Source: Pseudoselenomonas ruminantium (GTDB lineage Bacteria; Bacillota; Negativicutes; Selenomonadales; Selenomonadaceae). From it: a DNA stretch of 64,000 nucleotides. Below the pieces are notes generated by a model, which was not told where the DNA came from, did not search any database, and saw only the letters and a program-made list of their open reading frames with translations. Each line of letters begins with the position of its first letter. The first letter of the stretch is position 1. The position numbers and the translations under genes were made by a program. The DNA lies in the NCBI GenBank assembly GCA_015058575.1, contig SVBZ01000012.1:1-64000 (forward strand). The letters are read 5' to 3'. This document shows, one piece after another, positions 34,009 through 43,080 of this stretch.

Positions 34009-34953
34009 TTGAAACTTCCAGAGCTGAAAATTGGCAATAAGATCGCAAAAGTTCCAATCCAGCAAGGTGGTATGGCGATTCGTTTGTCAACGGCCCGTCT
34101 GGCGGCAGCTGTAGCTAACGAGGGCGGTATCGGCCTCATTGCCGCATCTGGTATGAGCCATGACGAACTGCGTTATGAAATCCGGCTCGCACGTTCGCTT
34201 ACATCTGGTATCATCGGCATCAATATCATGGTAGCAGCCGCAGATTTTGCTGAGGTTGTCAAGACAGCGATTGATGAAGGCATCGACCTTGTTGTTGCTG
34301 GTGCAGGTTTTTCCCGTGATATGTTTGCGCTCGGCAAGGAATCCGGAACGCCAATCGTTCCGATTGTTTCTTCCGTTAAATTAGCTAAAATTTCAGAGCG
34401 TCTTGGTGCGGCTGCTATTGTCCTTGAGGGCAAAGAGGCAGGCGGACATCTCGGCACGGACACGTCAGTACGTGACCTTATAGCCGATGTCAGCGCAGCT
34501 GTGAATATACCGGTGATTGCAGCCGGGGGCGTATTGCACGGCCAGGACATCGTTGATTTGATAAAGATGGGCGCTGCTGGCGTCCAGATGGGGTCGCGTT
34601 TTGCTGCTTGTGAAGAATCCAATGCAGCACCGTCCCTCAAGGAATACTATCTGAAATCGAAACCAGAGGATATCGTGGTAATCCATAGTCCTGTAGGGCT
34701 TCCAGGCCGTGCGGTACGCACGCCGTTCTCGGCCAAGGTCATGGAGGGGCCTGTACCGCCGAAACAGTGCGACGCCTGCCTCAAGGCATGCAAGCACAAT
34801 TTCTGCATCATCCGTGCACTCACGCGGGCGCAGCAGGGCGATGTGGAGACCGGGTTGGTTTTCACAGGTGAGTATATGCCGAAGATCGATAAGATTCTGT
34901 CGGTACATGATATCTTTGCGCAGCTCAAGGCTGAGGCCGAAGCTGCGGATTGA
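34009..34953 (+). CDS. FabK/nitronate-monooxygenase-like flavoprotein with Cys-rich tail
   Basis: The 314-residue FMN TIM-barrel protein is related to FabK and nitronate monooxygenase (VPIQQGGMAIRLS, ANEGGIGLIAASG, GIIGINIMVAA, VLEGKEAGGHLGTD, AAGGVLHG, GVQMGSRFAACEES). It differs from the fabK product upstream by a C-terminal Cys cluster, CDACLKACKHNFC (about residues 264-276), a possible metal or Fe-S site. Sitting between acpP and fabF, it may be a second enoyl reductase or an acyl-modifying flavoprotein. The start is TTG 34009, 6-8 nt after TTGGAGGAG. Confidence 0.85.
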   Translation: MKLPELKIGNKIAKVPIQQGGMAIRLSTARLAAAVANEGGIGLIAASGMSHDELRYEIRLARSLTSGIIGINIMVAAADFAEVVKTAIDEGIDLVVAGAGFSRDMFALGKESGTPIVPIVSSVKLAKISERLGAAAIVLEGKEAGGHLGTDTSVRDLIADVSAAVNIPVIAAGGVLHGQDIVDLIKMGAAGVQMGSRFAACEESNAAPSLKEYYLKSKPEDIVVIHSPVGLPGRAVRTPFSAKVMEGPVPPKQCDACLKACKHNFCIIRALTRAQQGDVETGLVFTGEYMPKIDKILSVHDIFAQLKAEAEAAD

Positions 34954-35001
34954 GCAGACGTTCTAGAAGACGACTAAGATAATTGAGAGGAGTCATTCGT
35001 T

Positions 35002-36246
35002 TTGAGTAATCGTGTAGTAATCACTGGTCTGGGTGCCATTACCCCGATTGGTACGGGTAAAGATGAATTCTGGAAAGGCCTGATGGAAGGCCGTAATGGA
35101 ATCGACAAGATCAGCCGCTTTGATGCGTCTGAGTATGGTGCACAGATTGCTGGTGAGGTCAAGGATTTCGATCCGACGGCATACATCGATAAGAAAGAGT
35201 CCAAGCGCATGGATCGTTACACGCAGTTCGCTGTAGCTGCTGCTGGTATGGCCATCGAAGATGCAAAGCTGGATCTTGAGAAAGAGAACCTCGACCGCAT
35301 CGGCACGTTCGTTGGCGCTGGTATCGGTGGTATCGAGACGATGCATGCACAGTATGAGAAACTGTTCGCCAAGGGGCCAGGCCGCATCAGCCCGTTCTTC
35401 ATCCCGATGATGATCGCTAATATGGCAGCTGGCCAGGTTTCCATCACGTACAAGCTGCATGGTCCGTCCAGCTGCATTGTGACGGCTTGCGCTACGGGTT
35501 CCAACTGCATTGGTGATGCATTCCGTGTCATCCAGCGCGGTGATGCTGATGTCATGGTTGCCGGTGGTACGGAGGCTGCTATCTCGGAAGCAGCTGTTGC
35601 CGGCTTTGCCGCTATGAAGGCTCTTTGCATGGATCACAACGATGATCCGGCACATGCTTCGCGTCCGTTCGACAAGAACCGCAGTGGTTTTGTCATGGGC
35701 GAGGGCGCAGGCCTTGTCGTTCTCGAAAGCCTTGAGCATGCGAAGGCTCGTGGTGCGCATATCTATGCTGAGGTTGTTGGCTATGGTGCAAACTCTGATG
35801 CGTATCATATGACGAGCCCGGCTCCTGGCGGTGAGTTCCAGGCAAAATGCATGCAGGCAGCACTCGATGATGCTGGCATGAAAGCTGAAGAGGTCGACTA
35901 TGTCAATGCCCATGGTACGTCCACGCATCTGAATGACGAGGGTGAGACGCTGGCAATCAAGGCTGTTTGGGGCGAGTCGGCTAAAGACGTTTCGGTTTCC
36001 TCCATCAAGTCGATGACTGGCCATCTGCTCGGTGCTGCTGGTGGTGTTGAGTGCATCGCTACGGCACTGGCTGTCGAAAATGACATGCTGCCGCCGACGA
36101 TGAATTACGAAACGCCGGATGAGGGCCTGGATCTCGACTATGTTCCGAACAAGGCCAAGGCTAAGACGGTTCGTGCGGCTATGTCCAATAACTTCGGTTT
36201 TGGCGGTCACAATGCCTGCCTGTTGCTCAAAAAGTACGCAGAGTAA
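35002..36246 (+). CDS. fabF: 3-oxoacyl-[acyl-carrier-protein] synthase II FabF
   Basis: The 414-residue thiolase-fold protein has catalytic Cys163 in VTACATGSNCIGDAF, His in NAHGTSTHLNDEGE (about 304) and His in SMTGHLLGAAGG (about 341). It condenses malonyl-ACP with acyl-ACP. The start is TTG 35002 after GAGAGGAG. No fabH or fabZ is in this operon, so those steps are encoded elsewhere. Confidence 0.97.
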   Translation: MSNRVVITGLGAITPIGTGKDEFWKGLMEGRNGIDKISRFDASEYGAQIAGEVKDFDPTAYIDKKESKRMDRYTQFAVAAAGMAIEDAKLDLEKENLDRIGTFVGAGIGGIETMHAQYEKLFAKGPGRISPFFIPMMIANMAAGQVSITYKLHGPSSCIVTACATGSNCIGDAFRVIQRGDADVMVAGGTEAAISEAAVAGFAAMKALCMDHNDDPAHASRPFDKNRSGFVMGEGAGLVVLESLEHAKARGAHIYAEVVGYGANSDAYHMTSPAPGGEFQAKCMQAALDDAGMKAEEVDYVNAHGTSTHLNDEGETLAIKAVWGESAKDVSVSSIKSMTGHLLGAAGGVECIATALAVENDMLPPTMNYETPDEGLDLDYVPNKAKAKTVRAAMSNNFGFGGHNACLLLKKYAE

Positions 36247-36258
36247 TGGAGGCTGGCG

Positions 36259-36975
36259 ATGGAAAACATCCTGTCGGAGAAACGCGAGCATGAGCTTTGC
36301 GAACTTGCAGCGGCTCTCGGTGTGAAGTTTGCCAATTTGAACTTCCTGCAGCAAGCGCTGACGCATACTTCTTATGCGAATGAATCCAAAGGGAACATCG
36401 TCCATAATGAACGTCTCGAATTTTTAGGAGATTCTGTGCTGGAGCTTGCCTCCAGCACTTATCTTTATCAGCACTTTCCCCAGATGCCGGAAGGGCAGCT
36501 GACAAAAACAAGAGCGAGCATCGTTTGTTCGGCGACGCTTGCCAAGCTGGCGGCCAGGCTGCATCTTGGTGATTATCTGCTGCTTGGCCGTGGTGAGGAA
36601 ATGGGCGGTGGCCGGACGCGGCAGACGAATCTTGAAGATGTGTTCGAGTCGGTCATTGGTGCGATTTACCTTGATCAGGGCTGGGAAGCGGCAAAAGATT
36701 ATGTCATCCGCCAGCTCACACCGGAGTTCGAGCGAGTCAGAAGCGGGGCAATCCTCAAGGATTACAAGACAATCCTGCAGGAGGAGGTCTATCAGCATGA
36801 GGGGCAGAGTGTTGCCTATGAGCTGGTGGCCGAAGAAGGTCCTGACCATGATAAGCGGTTCACGTTCCAGGTCCGCATCACCGGCAAGGTGATGGGGCAA
36901 GGGACGGGGCATAGCAAAAAGGAAGCTGAGCAGCATGCAGCACGTGAGGCGCTTGCAAAGCTCAAGCAGAAATAA
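36259..36975 (+). CDS. rnc: Ribonuclease III
   Basis: The 238-residue protein has the RNase III signature HNERLEFLGDSVLEL near residue 51, a second catalytic cluster (EDVFESVIGAIYLDQG) and a C-terminal dsRNA-binding domain (about 160-236, ending GTGHSKKEAEQHAAREAL). It processes rRNA and double-stranded RNA. GGAGG precedes ATG 36259. It closes the fab operon with a terminator. Confidence 0.97.
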   Translation: MENILSEKREHELCELAAALGVKFANLNFLQQALTHTSYANESKGNIVHNERLEFLGDSVLELASSTYLYQHFPQMPEGQLTKTRASIVCSATLAKLAARLHLGDYLLLGRGEEMGGGRTRQTNLEDVFESVIGAIYLDQGWEAAKDYVIRQLTPEFERVRSGAILKDYKTILQEEVYQHEGQSVAYELVAEEGPDHDKRFTFQVRITGKVMGQGTGHSKKEAEQHAAREALAKLKQK

Positions 36976-36978
36976 GCA

Positions 36979-37010
36979 AAGGCGCTGGCAAATGCCAGCG
37001 CCTTGTTTTA
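36979..37010 (+). terminator. Terminator of the fab-rnc operon
   Basis: Stem AAGGCGCTGGC/GCCAGCGCCTT is followed by GTTTTA. Confidence 0.88.
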
Positions 37011-37040
37011 TAATGTAGACAAACGAAAGGGGAGAGTGCT

Positions 37041-37850
37041 ATGCGCAAGTTGGTAATTTTGGGGACAGGTTTTGCAATGGCAACGAAGTGTTTCAACACG
37101 TGCTTCTATCTCGAAATGGAGGATGGAAGCCTTTTTCTGACGGATGCCGGTGGTGGCAATGGTATCCTGCGCCAGTTGGAGGTAACTGGTTTTGATTATC
37201 AGAAATGCCAGCATATGTTTGTGACGCATGGTCATACGGACCATGTACTGGGGGTCATCTGGGTGATCCGCAAGGTGGCAGACCTCATGAATAAGGGAAA
37301 ATACCAAGGGAAATTCCACATCTATTGTCATGATGTAGTTCGGGACATGCTGCTGGCGATGACCAGGATGACACTTAAAAAGAAGGACTTTGCCCGTGTG
37401 GGTAGTGATATTCTGATCCATGAGGTTACGGATGGCGAATCTGTAGAGCTGCCGCAGTTCAAGCTCACGGCGTTTGACATTCTGTCGACGAAGGCCAAGC
37501 AGTTTGGCTATTGCCTGCAGTTTGAAGATGGGATGAAGTTTACCTGCCTGGGCGATGAACCGTACAATGAGCATGACCGTGACTATGCAGCGCAGGCGGA
37601 CTGGCTGCTCGCGGAAGCCTTCTGCCAGTATAAAGATCGCGAGATATTCAAACCGTATGAGAAGAATCATAGTACGGTCAAAGAGGCAAGTGAGCTGGCA
37701 GAACTCTTAGGAGCCAAGAATCTTGTCCTCTATCATACCGAGGACAAGCATTTGGCGACGCGCAAGCAGGAATATGCAGCTGAGGCCAGAACGTATTATC
37801 ATGGCAATGTCTTTGTGCCGGATGATTTGGATGTTATCGAACTGGACTGA
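37041..37850 (+). CDS. MBL-fold metallohydrolase (RNase Z-like)
   Basis: The 269-residue metallo-beta-lactamase fold protein has metal motif THGHTDHVLG (HxHxDH, residues 63-68), a later Asp (CLGDEPYNEHD) and a terminal His (LYHTEDKH). The N-terminal LVILGTGFA and overall length resemble tRNase Z-like or cyclic phosphodiesterase proteins, but the flexible arm of true tRNase Z is not evident. The substrate is unknown. The start ATG 37041 has GGGGAGAG upstream. A TATAAT at 37009-37014 overlaps the end of the rnc terminator. Confidence 0.85.
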   Translation: MRKLVILGTGFAMATKCFNTCFYLEMEDGSLFLTDAGGGNGILRQLEVTGFDYQKCQHMFVTHGHTDHVLGVIWVIRKVADLMNKGKYQGKFHIYCHDVVRDMLLAMTRMTLKKKDFARVGSDILIHEVTDGESVELPQFKLTAFDILSTKAKQFGYCLQFEDGMKFTCLGDEPYNEHDRDYAAQADWLLAEAFCQYKDREIFKPYEKNHSTVKEASELAELLGAKNLVLYHTEDKHLATRKQEYAAEARTYYHGNVFVPDDLDVIELD

Positions 37851-37861
37851 AGACAAGAAAG

Positions 37862-37890
37862 GGAGTGTTCAGTGCGAACACTCCCCTTCT
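37862..37890. terminator. Terminator between the MBL gene and marR
   Basis: Stem GGAGTGTTC/GAACACTCC with loop AGTGC, pyrimidine-rich on the 3' side. It probably serves both converging genes; the T tails are weak. Confidence 0.65.
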
Positions 37891-38326
37891 ATTTAAGGAA
37901 CATTTTCTCGAGCAGTTGGTTGAACGTAAGGATGGAATGGCTCAGCTGAGTCGTTTCTTCTTGATTGAGCTGCTGCATATGCTGGTTGAAAAGCTGCCGG
38001 ACACGCTCATTCTGATCGTCAATGATTTTCTGGCCGGCCGGGGTGAGCGTGATGACGCTGCGGCGGCGGTCCTTGGGGTCCGGGTTTTTTTGTACCATAC
38101 CGTTGCAGACAAGCTTGTCGATGACAGTGGTCATCTGTTGTTTGGAAATATTCAGTATGTGACTGATATCTGTAATGGATACGGACTCTTCTGTGAATAA
38201 GACCATCAAAGTACCGAATTGATTCAAGGGAATGGGCAGGTTTGTCTGACGGTAAAAATTATTGTGAATCAGAATCAACGTTTCGATGAATTTTTGTGAG
38301 ACATTTGGCGTTGACAGATTGTTCAT
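37889..38326 (-). CDS. MarR-family transcriptional regulator
   Basis: The 145-residue winged-helix protein has a DNA-binding helix in ITDISHILNISKQQMTTVIDKLVCNGMV and a wing with the family's DPKDRRRSVITLTPAG. It is divergent from the RND pump genes, with 193 bp between the starts. A 24-bp perfect-arm palindrome lies just past the pump promoter. The regulator is therefore the likely repressor of the pump and of itself, released by a ligand. The inference rests on position and the palindrome. Confidence 0.92.
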   Translation of the reverse strand: MNNLSTPNVSQKFIETLILIHNNFYRQTNLPIPLNQFGTLMVLFTEESVSITDISHILNISKQQMTTVIDKLVCNGMVQKNPDPKDRRRSVITLTPAGQKIIDDQNERVRQLFNQHMQQLNQEETTQLSHSILTFNQLLEKMFLK

Positions 38327-38398
38327 AGATACAGATTACTCCTTTTATTAGAGTGTGATTAAATATCAAGCATTTAATCCTGCATAAGCGGCATTATC

Positions 38399-38427
38399 TT
38401 GACTTTTATTTGAATATAATATACTAT
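38399..38427 (+). promoter_or_regulatory. Promoter of the RND pump operon
   Basis: TTGACT (38399-38404), a 17-bp spacer and TACTAT (38422-38427). Confidence 0.75.
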
Positions 38428-38437
38428 ATATTTCATC

Positions 38438-38461
38438 AATAGTAAACATTTATTTACTATT
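38438..38461 (+). promoter_or_regulatory. Candidate MarR operator
   Basis: Perfect inverted repeat AATAGTAAA/TTTACTATT with a 6-bp centre, located at about +5 of the pump transcript. A second repeat, GATTAAA/TTTAATC (38357-38379), lies nearer marR. Confidence 0.65.
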
Positions 38462-38519
38462 TCAGCGCAGCATGAAGCTGATAGAAATGGGAATGGAATG
38501 TTATAAGGAGGTTTAACGA

Positions 38520-39737
38520 TTGTTTTTGACGAAAAACAAAAAGACAAAGGCGCTGGTGATCGGCATTTCGCTGGCTATCTCCGCAAGCTTTGCCGTTGCT
38601 GGCTGCGGTTCTAACGGACAGCAGGCACAGCACCAAGGCGCCCAGGTCAAGGCCATGCAGGTCATCCAGCAGGACACGCCGTTGACCAGTGAGTTTGCCG
38701 GCCAGATTGTGGGTAAGGACGAGGTAAAAGTTCAGTCCAAAGTATCCGGCAATGTCGTCGAAAAGTATGTGACGGGTGGTCAGTTTGTACAGGCGGGCCA
38801 GCCGCTTTACAAAATCGATTCGCGCCAGTATGAATCGGCAGTTCTGCAGGCCCAGGCAAATCTTGCGCAGTCGGAAGCGACGCTGAGCAATGCGGAAACC
38901 GACCTCAACCGCTATCGCCAGCTGCTATCGTCGCAGGCGATTGCCGAGCAGACGGTTGCAACGCAGCAAGCACAGGTAAATTCCTACAGTGCGCAGGCTT
39001 CGGCGAATGCAGCACTGCTCCGCAAGGCGCAGCAGGATTTGGCTGATACGGTTATTTATGCGCCGATGAGCGGCCAGTTGTCGGTTGATGATGTGGCAGT
39101 AGGTACATTTGCTGCTGCGGGCAATACCAATCTGGTCACGATTGGTTCATCAAATCCGGTATTTGCGCAGTTTAGCATTTCGGAGTCAGATTATCTGAAA
39201 TTCATGAACAATGCTGCGCTTCAGGGGGACAATGGGATGTCGCCAACCGTGTCGATTACCTTGTCGGATGGCACGGTTTATCCGATTGACGGTCAGATTG
39301 TCCAGTCGGACCGTGCACTTTCGAACAATACGGGTACGCTGACCGTCAAAGCTCTGTTTGACAACCCGGATGGGCTGCTGCTGCCGGGCATGTTTGCGCG
39401 TGTGCGCCTTTCGGGTGAGATCGTCCCGAATGCAATCCTCGTTCCCCAGCGTGCTGTACAGCAGCTTTTGGGCAAATCTTTCGTCATGGTAGTAGGTGAG
39501 GATGGCAAGTCCAAGGCGCAGGCGGTAACACTTGGTGACAAGGTCGGCAGCTATTACATCATCAAAGATGGCCTGTCAGCGGCTGATGTGGTGGTTGTTG
39601 AAGGCCTTTCGAATCTGCAGGAAGGTGTTGATCTGACGGTTACGATGGTGACTGCTGATGATATGGGCTTCTCGCTGACGTCCGATCCGACGCTGTTTGA
39701 TTCGAATACGATTGCAGCTGCTGATTCGAAGAAGTAA
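38520..39737 (+). CDS. RND efflux periplasmic adaptor (AcrA/MexA family lipoprotein)
   Basis: The 405-residue protein has a lipoprotein signal with lipobox AVAGC (Cys29). It then has the membrane-fusion layout: a barrel/lipoyl half (EVKVQSKVSGNVVEKYV), an alpha-hairpin rich in Gln/Ala (about 100-165), a second lipoyl half (VIYAPMSGQLSVDDVAVG) and a beta-barrel domain. It joins the inner-membrane pump to an outer-membrane channel. The start is TTG 38520, 8 nt after AGGAGG. It forms an operon with the pump gene 12 nt later. Confidence 0.94.
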   Translation: MFLTKNKKTKALVIGISLAISASFAVAGCGSNGQQAQHQGAQVKAMQVIQQDTPLTSEFAGQIVGKDEVKVQSKVSGNVVEKYVTGGQFVQAGQPLYKIDSRQYESAVLQAQANLAQSEATLSNAETDLNRYRQLLSSQAIAEQTVATQQAQVNSYSAQASANAALLRKAQQDLADTVIYAPMSGQLSVDDVAVGTFAAAGNTNLVTIGSSNPVFAQFSISESDYLKFMNNAALQGDNGMSPTVSITLSDGTVYPIDGQIVQSDRALSNNTGTLTVKALFDNPDGLLLPGMFARVRLSGEIVPNAILVPQRAVQQLLGKSFVMVVGEDGKSKAQAVTLGDKVGSYYIIKDGLSAADVVVVEGLSNLQEGVDLTVTMVTADDMGFSLTSDPTLFDSNTIAAADSKK

Positions 39738-39749
39738 GGAGGCAGCATC

Positions 39750-42700
39750 TTGTCAAAATTCTTTATACACCGGCCGATATTCGCTATCGTCATCTCGATT
39801 ATCATCGTGATTGTTGGTGTGCTCGCGGCAGTGCAGCTGCCTATTGCGCAGTATCCGCAGATTTCTCCGCCGACGGTTTCGGTCAGCACGACCTATACTG
39901 GCGCGAATGCTGCGGTCGTCAATGAGACGGTCGCACAGGTTGTCGAGCAGCAGATCAACGGTACGCAGGGCATGGACTATATGTCCTCAAACTCCGATGA
40001 TACAGGTCGTTACAGTCTTTCCGTTGTATTTGAGAATGGCACGGATGGCGATATGGATTCCGTCAAGGTACAGAACAATGCGGCAACGGCAACTGCGAGC
40101 CTGCCAACTGATGTACAGACGGTCGGCCTTACGACGCGAAAATCCTCGAACGATATGGCCTACATGCTGTCGCTTTATTCGCCGGATGGCACTTATGACC
40201 GTGCGTTCATGAAGAACTATGCAGACATCTATTTGCTGGATCAGCTTCAGCGAGTCCCAGGTGTCGGTAATGTCCAGATTTTCGGTGCAGATTATGCGAT
40301 GCGTGTCTGGCTCAATCCGGATAAGCTTGCGGAGCTGGGCCTTACGGTAGCAGACGTGACGGAGGCTATCAAGGAGCAGAATGTACAGGCCCCGGCTGGT
40401 ACTGTTGGTGCTATGCCTGTGGCCAATGGCCAGGAAAAGCAGTACACAGGTAAGATTTCCGGCCGTCTGGTAACACCGGAGGAGTTCGGCAATGTCATCC
40501 TGCGTTCTTCGGATGGACAGTTTGTCCATTTGAAGGATGTTGCCCGTATTGAGACGGGAGAGAAATCCAGTTCGATTATCTCGAAGTTCAATGGGTATCC
40601 GTCCGTTGGTTTCGGTATCAATCTGACGAGTGATGCCAATGCCATGCAGACGGTTGCCGGCGTTCGTGCAATCCTTGACAAGGCGAAGCCGAATCTGCCG
40701 CCAAATCTCAAGATGGCCCAGATTTTCGACTCGACGAATTATATCAATGCTTCCATCAAGGAAGTGCTTGAAACGTTCTTTGAGGCATTGGTTCTGGTTG
40801 TATTGGTCATTTTCCTGTTCTTGCAGAATTGGCGGGCAACGCTAATTCCTTTGCTGGCTGTGCCGGTATCCCTTATCGGTACGTTGGCAGCTTTCGTCGT
40901 GTTGGGCTTTTCTATCAACACCTTGACATTGTTTGCCATGGTGCTGGCTATCGGTCTTGTCGTCGATGATGCTATCGTCGTCATTGAGAATGTCGAGAAG
41001 CACATGGAAGAAGGCTTAGAGCCAATCGATGCAACGGAGCGGGCAATGGATGAGGTACAGGGACCGGTTGTTGCTATTGCCTTCGTACTGGCAGCTGTAT
41101 TTGTGCCGGTTGCGTTCCTCGGCGGTATGACGGGTATCCTTTATCGCCAGTTTGCCTTGACGATTGCCGTGTCCATGGCTTTGTCGGCGTTTGTTGCACT
41201 TACGCTTACGCCGGCGCTCTGTGCTATGATCCTCAAGAAACATGAGGCCAAGGATGATGAAGGCAAGCTGGGCCAGTTCTTCCTGGCATTCAACCGTTGG
41301 TTCGAGCGTACGAAGCGTGGTTATATGGGTATCGTGGCGCAGTTCATCCGCCGTACGCGTCTGGCCTTCCTGTTCATGATTATCGTCTGCATCATTGCGG
41401 GAGCAGTCTTTAAGGTACTGCCATCGACTTTCGTACCGAATGAGGATCAGGGGTATCTCTTTGCTGCTGTCCAGTTGCCTGAGGGTACCTCGATGAATCA
41501 GACGCAGAAATCTATCGATAAGCTTGCGAAGGCAGCGATGGAAAATGTTCCGGGGGTTGAGAATGTCATGGCCATCACAGGTTTTGATATTCTGTCAAGC
41601 GGTGCGAAACCGAGCGCTGGCATGGTTGTCCTCGGCATGAAGGACTGGACGCAGCGTACAGATCGTGCGATGTCTGTCGATTCAGCTGTTGGCATGATGT
41701 TTGGCCTGGGGGCCAAAGTCACGCCGGAAGCTACAGTTATTGCGATGAATCCGCCGGCGCTGCCGGGCTTGGGGGCTGTGGGCGGCTGGTCGCTGCAGTT
41801 GCAGGATATGTCTGGTCATACGGACCAGGAGCTGGCTGAGGTTACGAACAAGATCGTCGCGGCTGCTAACCAGCGTCCTGAGCTGCAGGGTGTGCGTTCA
41901 ACGTTCAAGATGACGTCGCCGACCTATGAATTCGAGATTGATCGTGAGCGCGTCAAACAGCTTGGTGTAAAGCTCTCGGATGTATTCACGGCTATGCAGG
42001 TCAACTATGGTGGCTCGCAGGTCAATGATTTTAACCAGTTTGGCCGTTCGTACAAGGTCATGCTGCAGGCAGATACGCGTTATCGCAGTGAGGCTGAGTC
42101 GACGAAGTTCATCTTTGTCAAGAGCAGCACGGGGACGATGGTTCCGCTGGATACGCTGCTGAAGCCGAAACTCAGCTCGGCACCGACATCGATTTCCCGC
42201 TTCAATGGTACGCGTTCCATTGCTATCCAGGGCAATGCAGCACAGGGATATTCGTCTGGTCAGGCCATGCAGGCCATTCAGGAAGTTGTTCATGAGAACA
42301 CGGACAATGGCTTCAACATCGAGTGGTCCGGCCAGAGCCGCGAGGAGTCGAAAGCATCGAGCTCGACGCTGCAGGTCCTCGGCTTGGCCTTGGCTTTCGT
42401 ATTCCTTTGCCTGGCGGCGCTCTATGAAAGCTGGAACGTACCATTTGCGGTTCTGCTGACTGTACCGACTGGCATCATGGGGGCGCTTGTCTCTGAGTAT
42501 GCGCTTTACATGCTGGGGACAATGTCCGGTCATGTAAACGCTGGTTTCCAGAACAGCGTTTACATGCAGATCGGTATCATAATGATTATCGGTCTGGCGG
42601 CGAAAAACGCCATCCTGATTGTTGAGTTTGCGAAGGTACGTGTCGATCGCGGCATGGATCCGGTCAAAGCGGCAATCGAGGCGGCAGGCCTGCGCCTGCG

Positions 42701-42938
42701 CCCGATTCTCATGACTTCATTTGCGTTCATTATCGGCTGTCTGCCGCTGGCTGTCGCCAGCGGTGCCGGTGCTGCTGCGCGTAACGGCATGGGCGTGGCT
42801 GTAGTTGGTGGTATGCTCTTCGCTACGGCATTGGGAATCTTCCTGATTCCTGTGTTCTTTGTCGCGATGGAGTGGGTGGCTGCCAAGTTTGGCTTGCTCA
42901 AACAACAGAAAAAGAGAACATCTTCGGATTACATGTGA
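39750..42938 (+). CDS. RND multidrug efflux permease (HAE1/AcrB family)
   Basis: The 1062-residue protein is full length for AcrB-type pumps. It starts MSKFFIHRPIFAIVISIIIV, has two large periplasmic loops, and the proton-relay Asp pair in LAIGLVVDDAIVVIENVE (about residues 405-420). FVALTLTPALCAMIL and GLAAKNAILIVEFAK are also typical. It exports drugs or other amphiphiles using the proton gradient and implies an outer membrane. The start is TTG 39750 after AAGGAGG. No outer-membrane factor follows, so a TolC-like protein must be encoded elsewhere. Confidence 0.96.
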   Translation: MSKFFIHRPIFAIVISIIIVIVGVLAAVQLPIAQYPQISPPTVSVSTTYTGANAAVVNETVAQVVEQQINGTQGMDYMSSNSDDTGRYSLSVVFENGTDGDMDSVKVQNNAATATASLPTDVQTVGLTTRKSSNDMAYMLSLYSPDGTYDRAFMKNYADIYLLDQLQRVPGVGNVQIFGADYAMRVWLNPDKLAELGLTVADVTEAIKEQNVQAPAGTVGAMPVANGQEKQYTGKISGRLVTPEEFGNVILRSSDGQFVHLKDVARIETGEKSSSIISKFNGYPSVGFGINLTSDANAMQTVAGVRAILDKAKPNLPPNLKMAQIFDSTNYINASIKEVLETFFEALVLVVLVIFLFLQNWRATLIPLLAVPVSLIGTLAAFVVLGFSINTLTLFAMVLAIGLVVDDAIVVIENVEKHMEEGLEPIDATERAMDEVQGPVVAIAFVLAAVFVPVAFLGGMTGILYRQFALTIAVSMALSAFVALTLTPALCAMILKKHEAKDDEGKLGQFFLAFNRWFERTKRGYMGIVAQFIRRTRLAFLFMIIVCIIAGAVFKVLPSTFVPNEDQGYLFAAVQLPEGTSMNQTQKSIDKLAKAAMENVPGVENVMAITGFDILSSGAKPSAGMVVLGMKDWTQRTDRAMSVDSAVGMMFGLGAKVTPEATVIAMNPPALPGLGAVGGWSLQLQDMSGHTDQELAEVTNKIVAAANQRPELQGVRSTFKMTSPTYEFEIDRERVKQLGVKLSDVFTAMQVNYGGSQVNDFNQFGRSYKVMLQADTRYRSEAESTKFIFVKSSTGTMVPLDTLLKPKLSSAPTSISRFNGTRSIAIQGNAAQGYSSGQAMQAIQEVVHENTDNGFNIEWSGQSREESKASSSTLQVLGLALAFVFLCLAALYESWNVPFAVLLTVPTGIMGALVSEYALYMLGTMSGHVNAGFQNSVYMQIGIIMIIGLAAKNAILIVEFAKVRVDRGMDPVKAAIEAAGLRLRPILMTSFAFIIGCLPLAVASGAGAAARNGMGVAVVGGMLFATALGIFLIPVFFVAMEWVAAKFGLLKQQKKRTSSDYM

Positions 42939-42950
42939 TTCCGGAATAAG

Positions 42951-42983
42951 ACTTCCCTTCTCGTTGGAGAAGGGAAGTTTTTG
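42951..42983 (+). terminator. Terminator of the RND operon
   Basis: Stem ACTTCCCTTCTC/GAGAAGGGAAGT (12 bp, perfect) with loop GTTG and a T5 tail. Confidence 0.92.
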
Positions 42984-43007
42984 CATGTGGTGGTTTGAAA
43001 ATAAACC

Positions 43008-43036
43008 TTGCAAAAAGAACAATTGTTTTATATAAT
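43008..43036 (+). promoter_or_regulatory. recA promoter with LexA-like box
   Basis: TTGCAA (43008-43013), a 17-bp spacer and TATAAT (43031-43036). The spacer holds AGAACAATTGTTTT (43016-43029), which keeps the GAAC-N4-GTT core of the Gram-positive LexA site (CGAAC-N4-GTTCG). Bound LexA would cover the promoter. Confidence 0.72.
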
Positions 43037-43080
43037 ATCTACAGATAAAATCGTGAGTTCGAAAGGAGCTGTTAGTAAGA

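Noticed and set aside
34993..36405. A 470-codon open frame on the minus strand opposite fabF
   Set aside because: It mirrors fabF and the start of rnc, has no Shine-Dalgarno and no recognisable domain, and is rich in Arg/His/Thr as expected for an antisense shadow of GC-biased coding DNA.
40082..40529. Long minus-strand frame opposite the RND pump gene
   Set aside because: A shadow of the pump gene with no start signal or domain.
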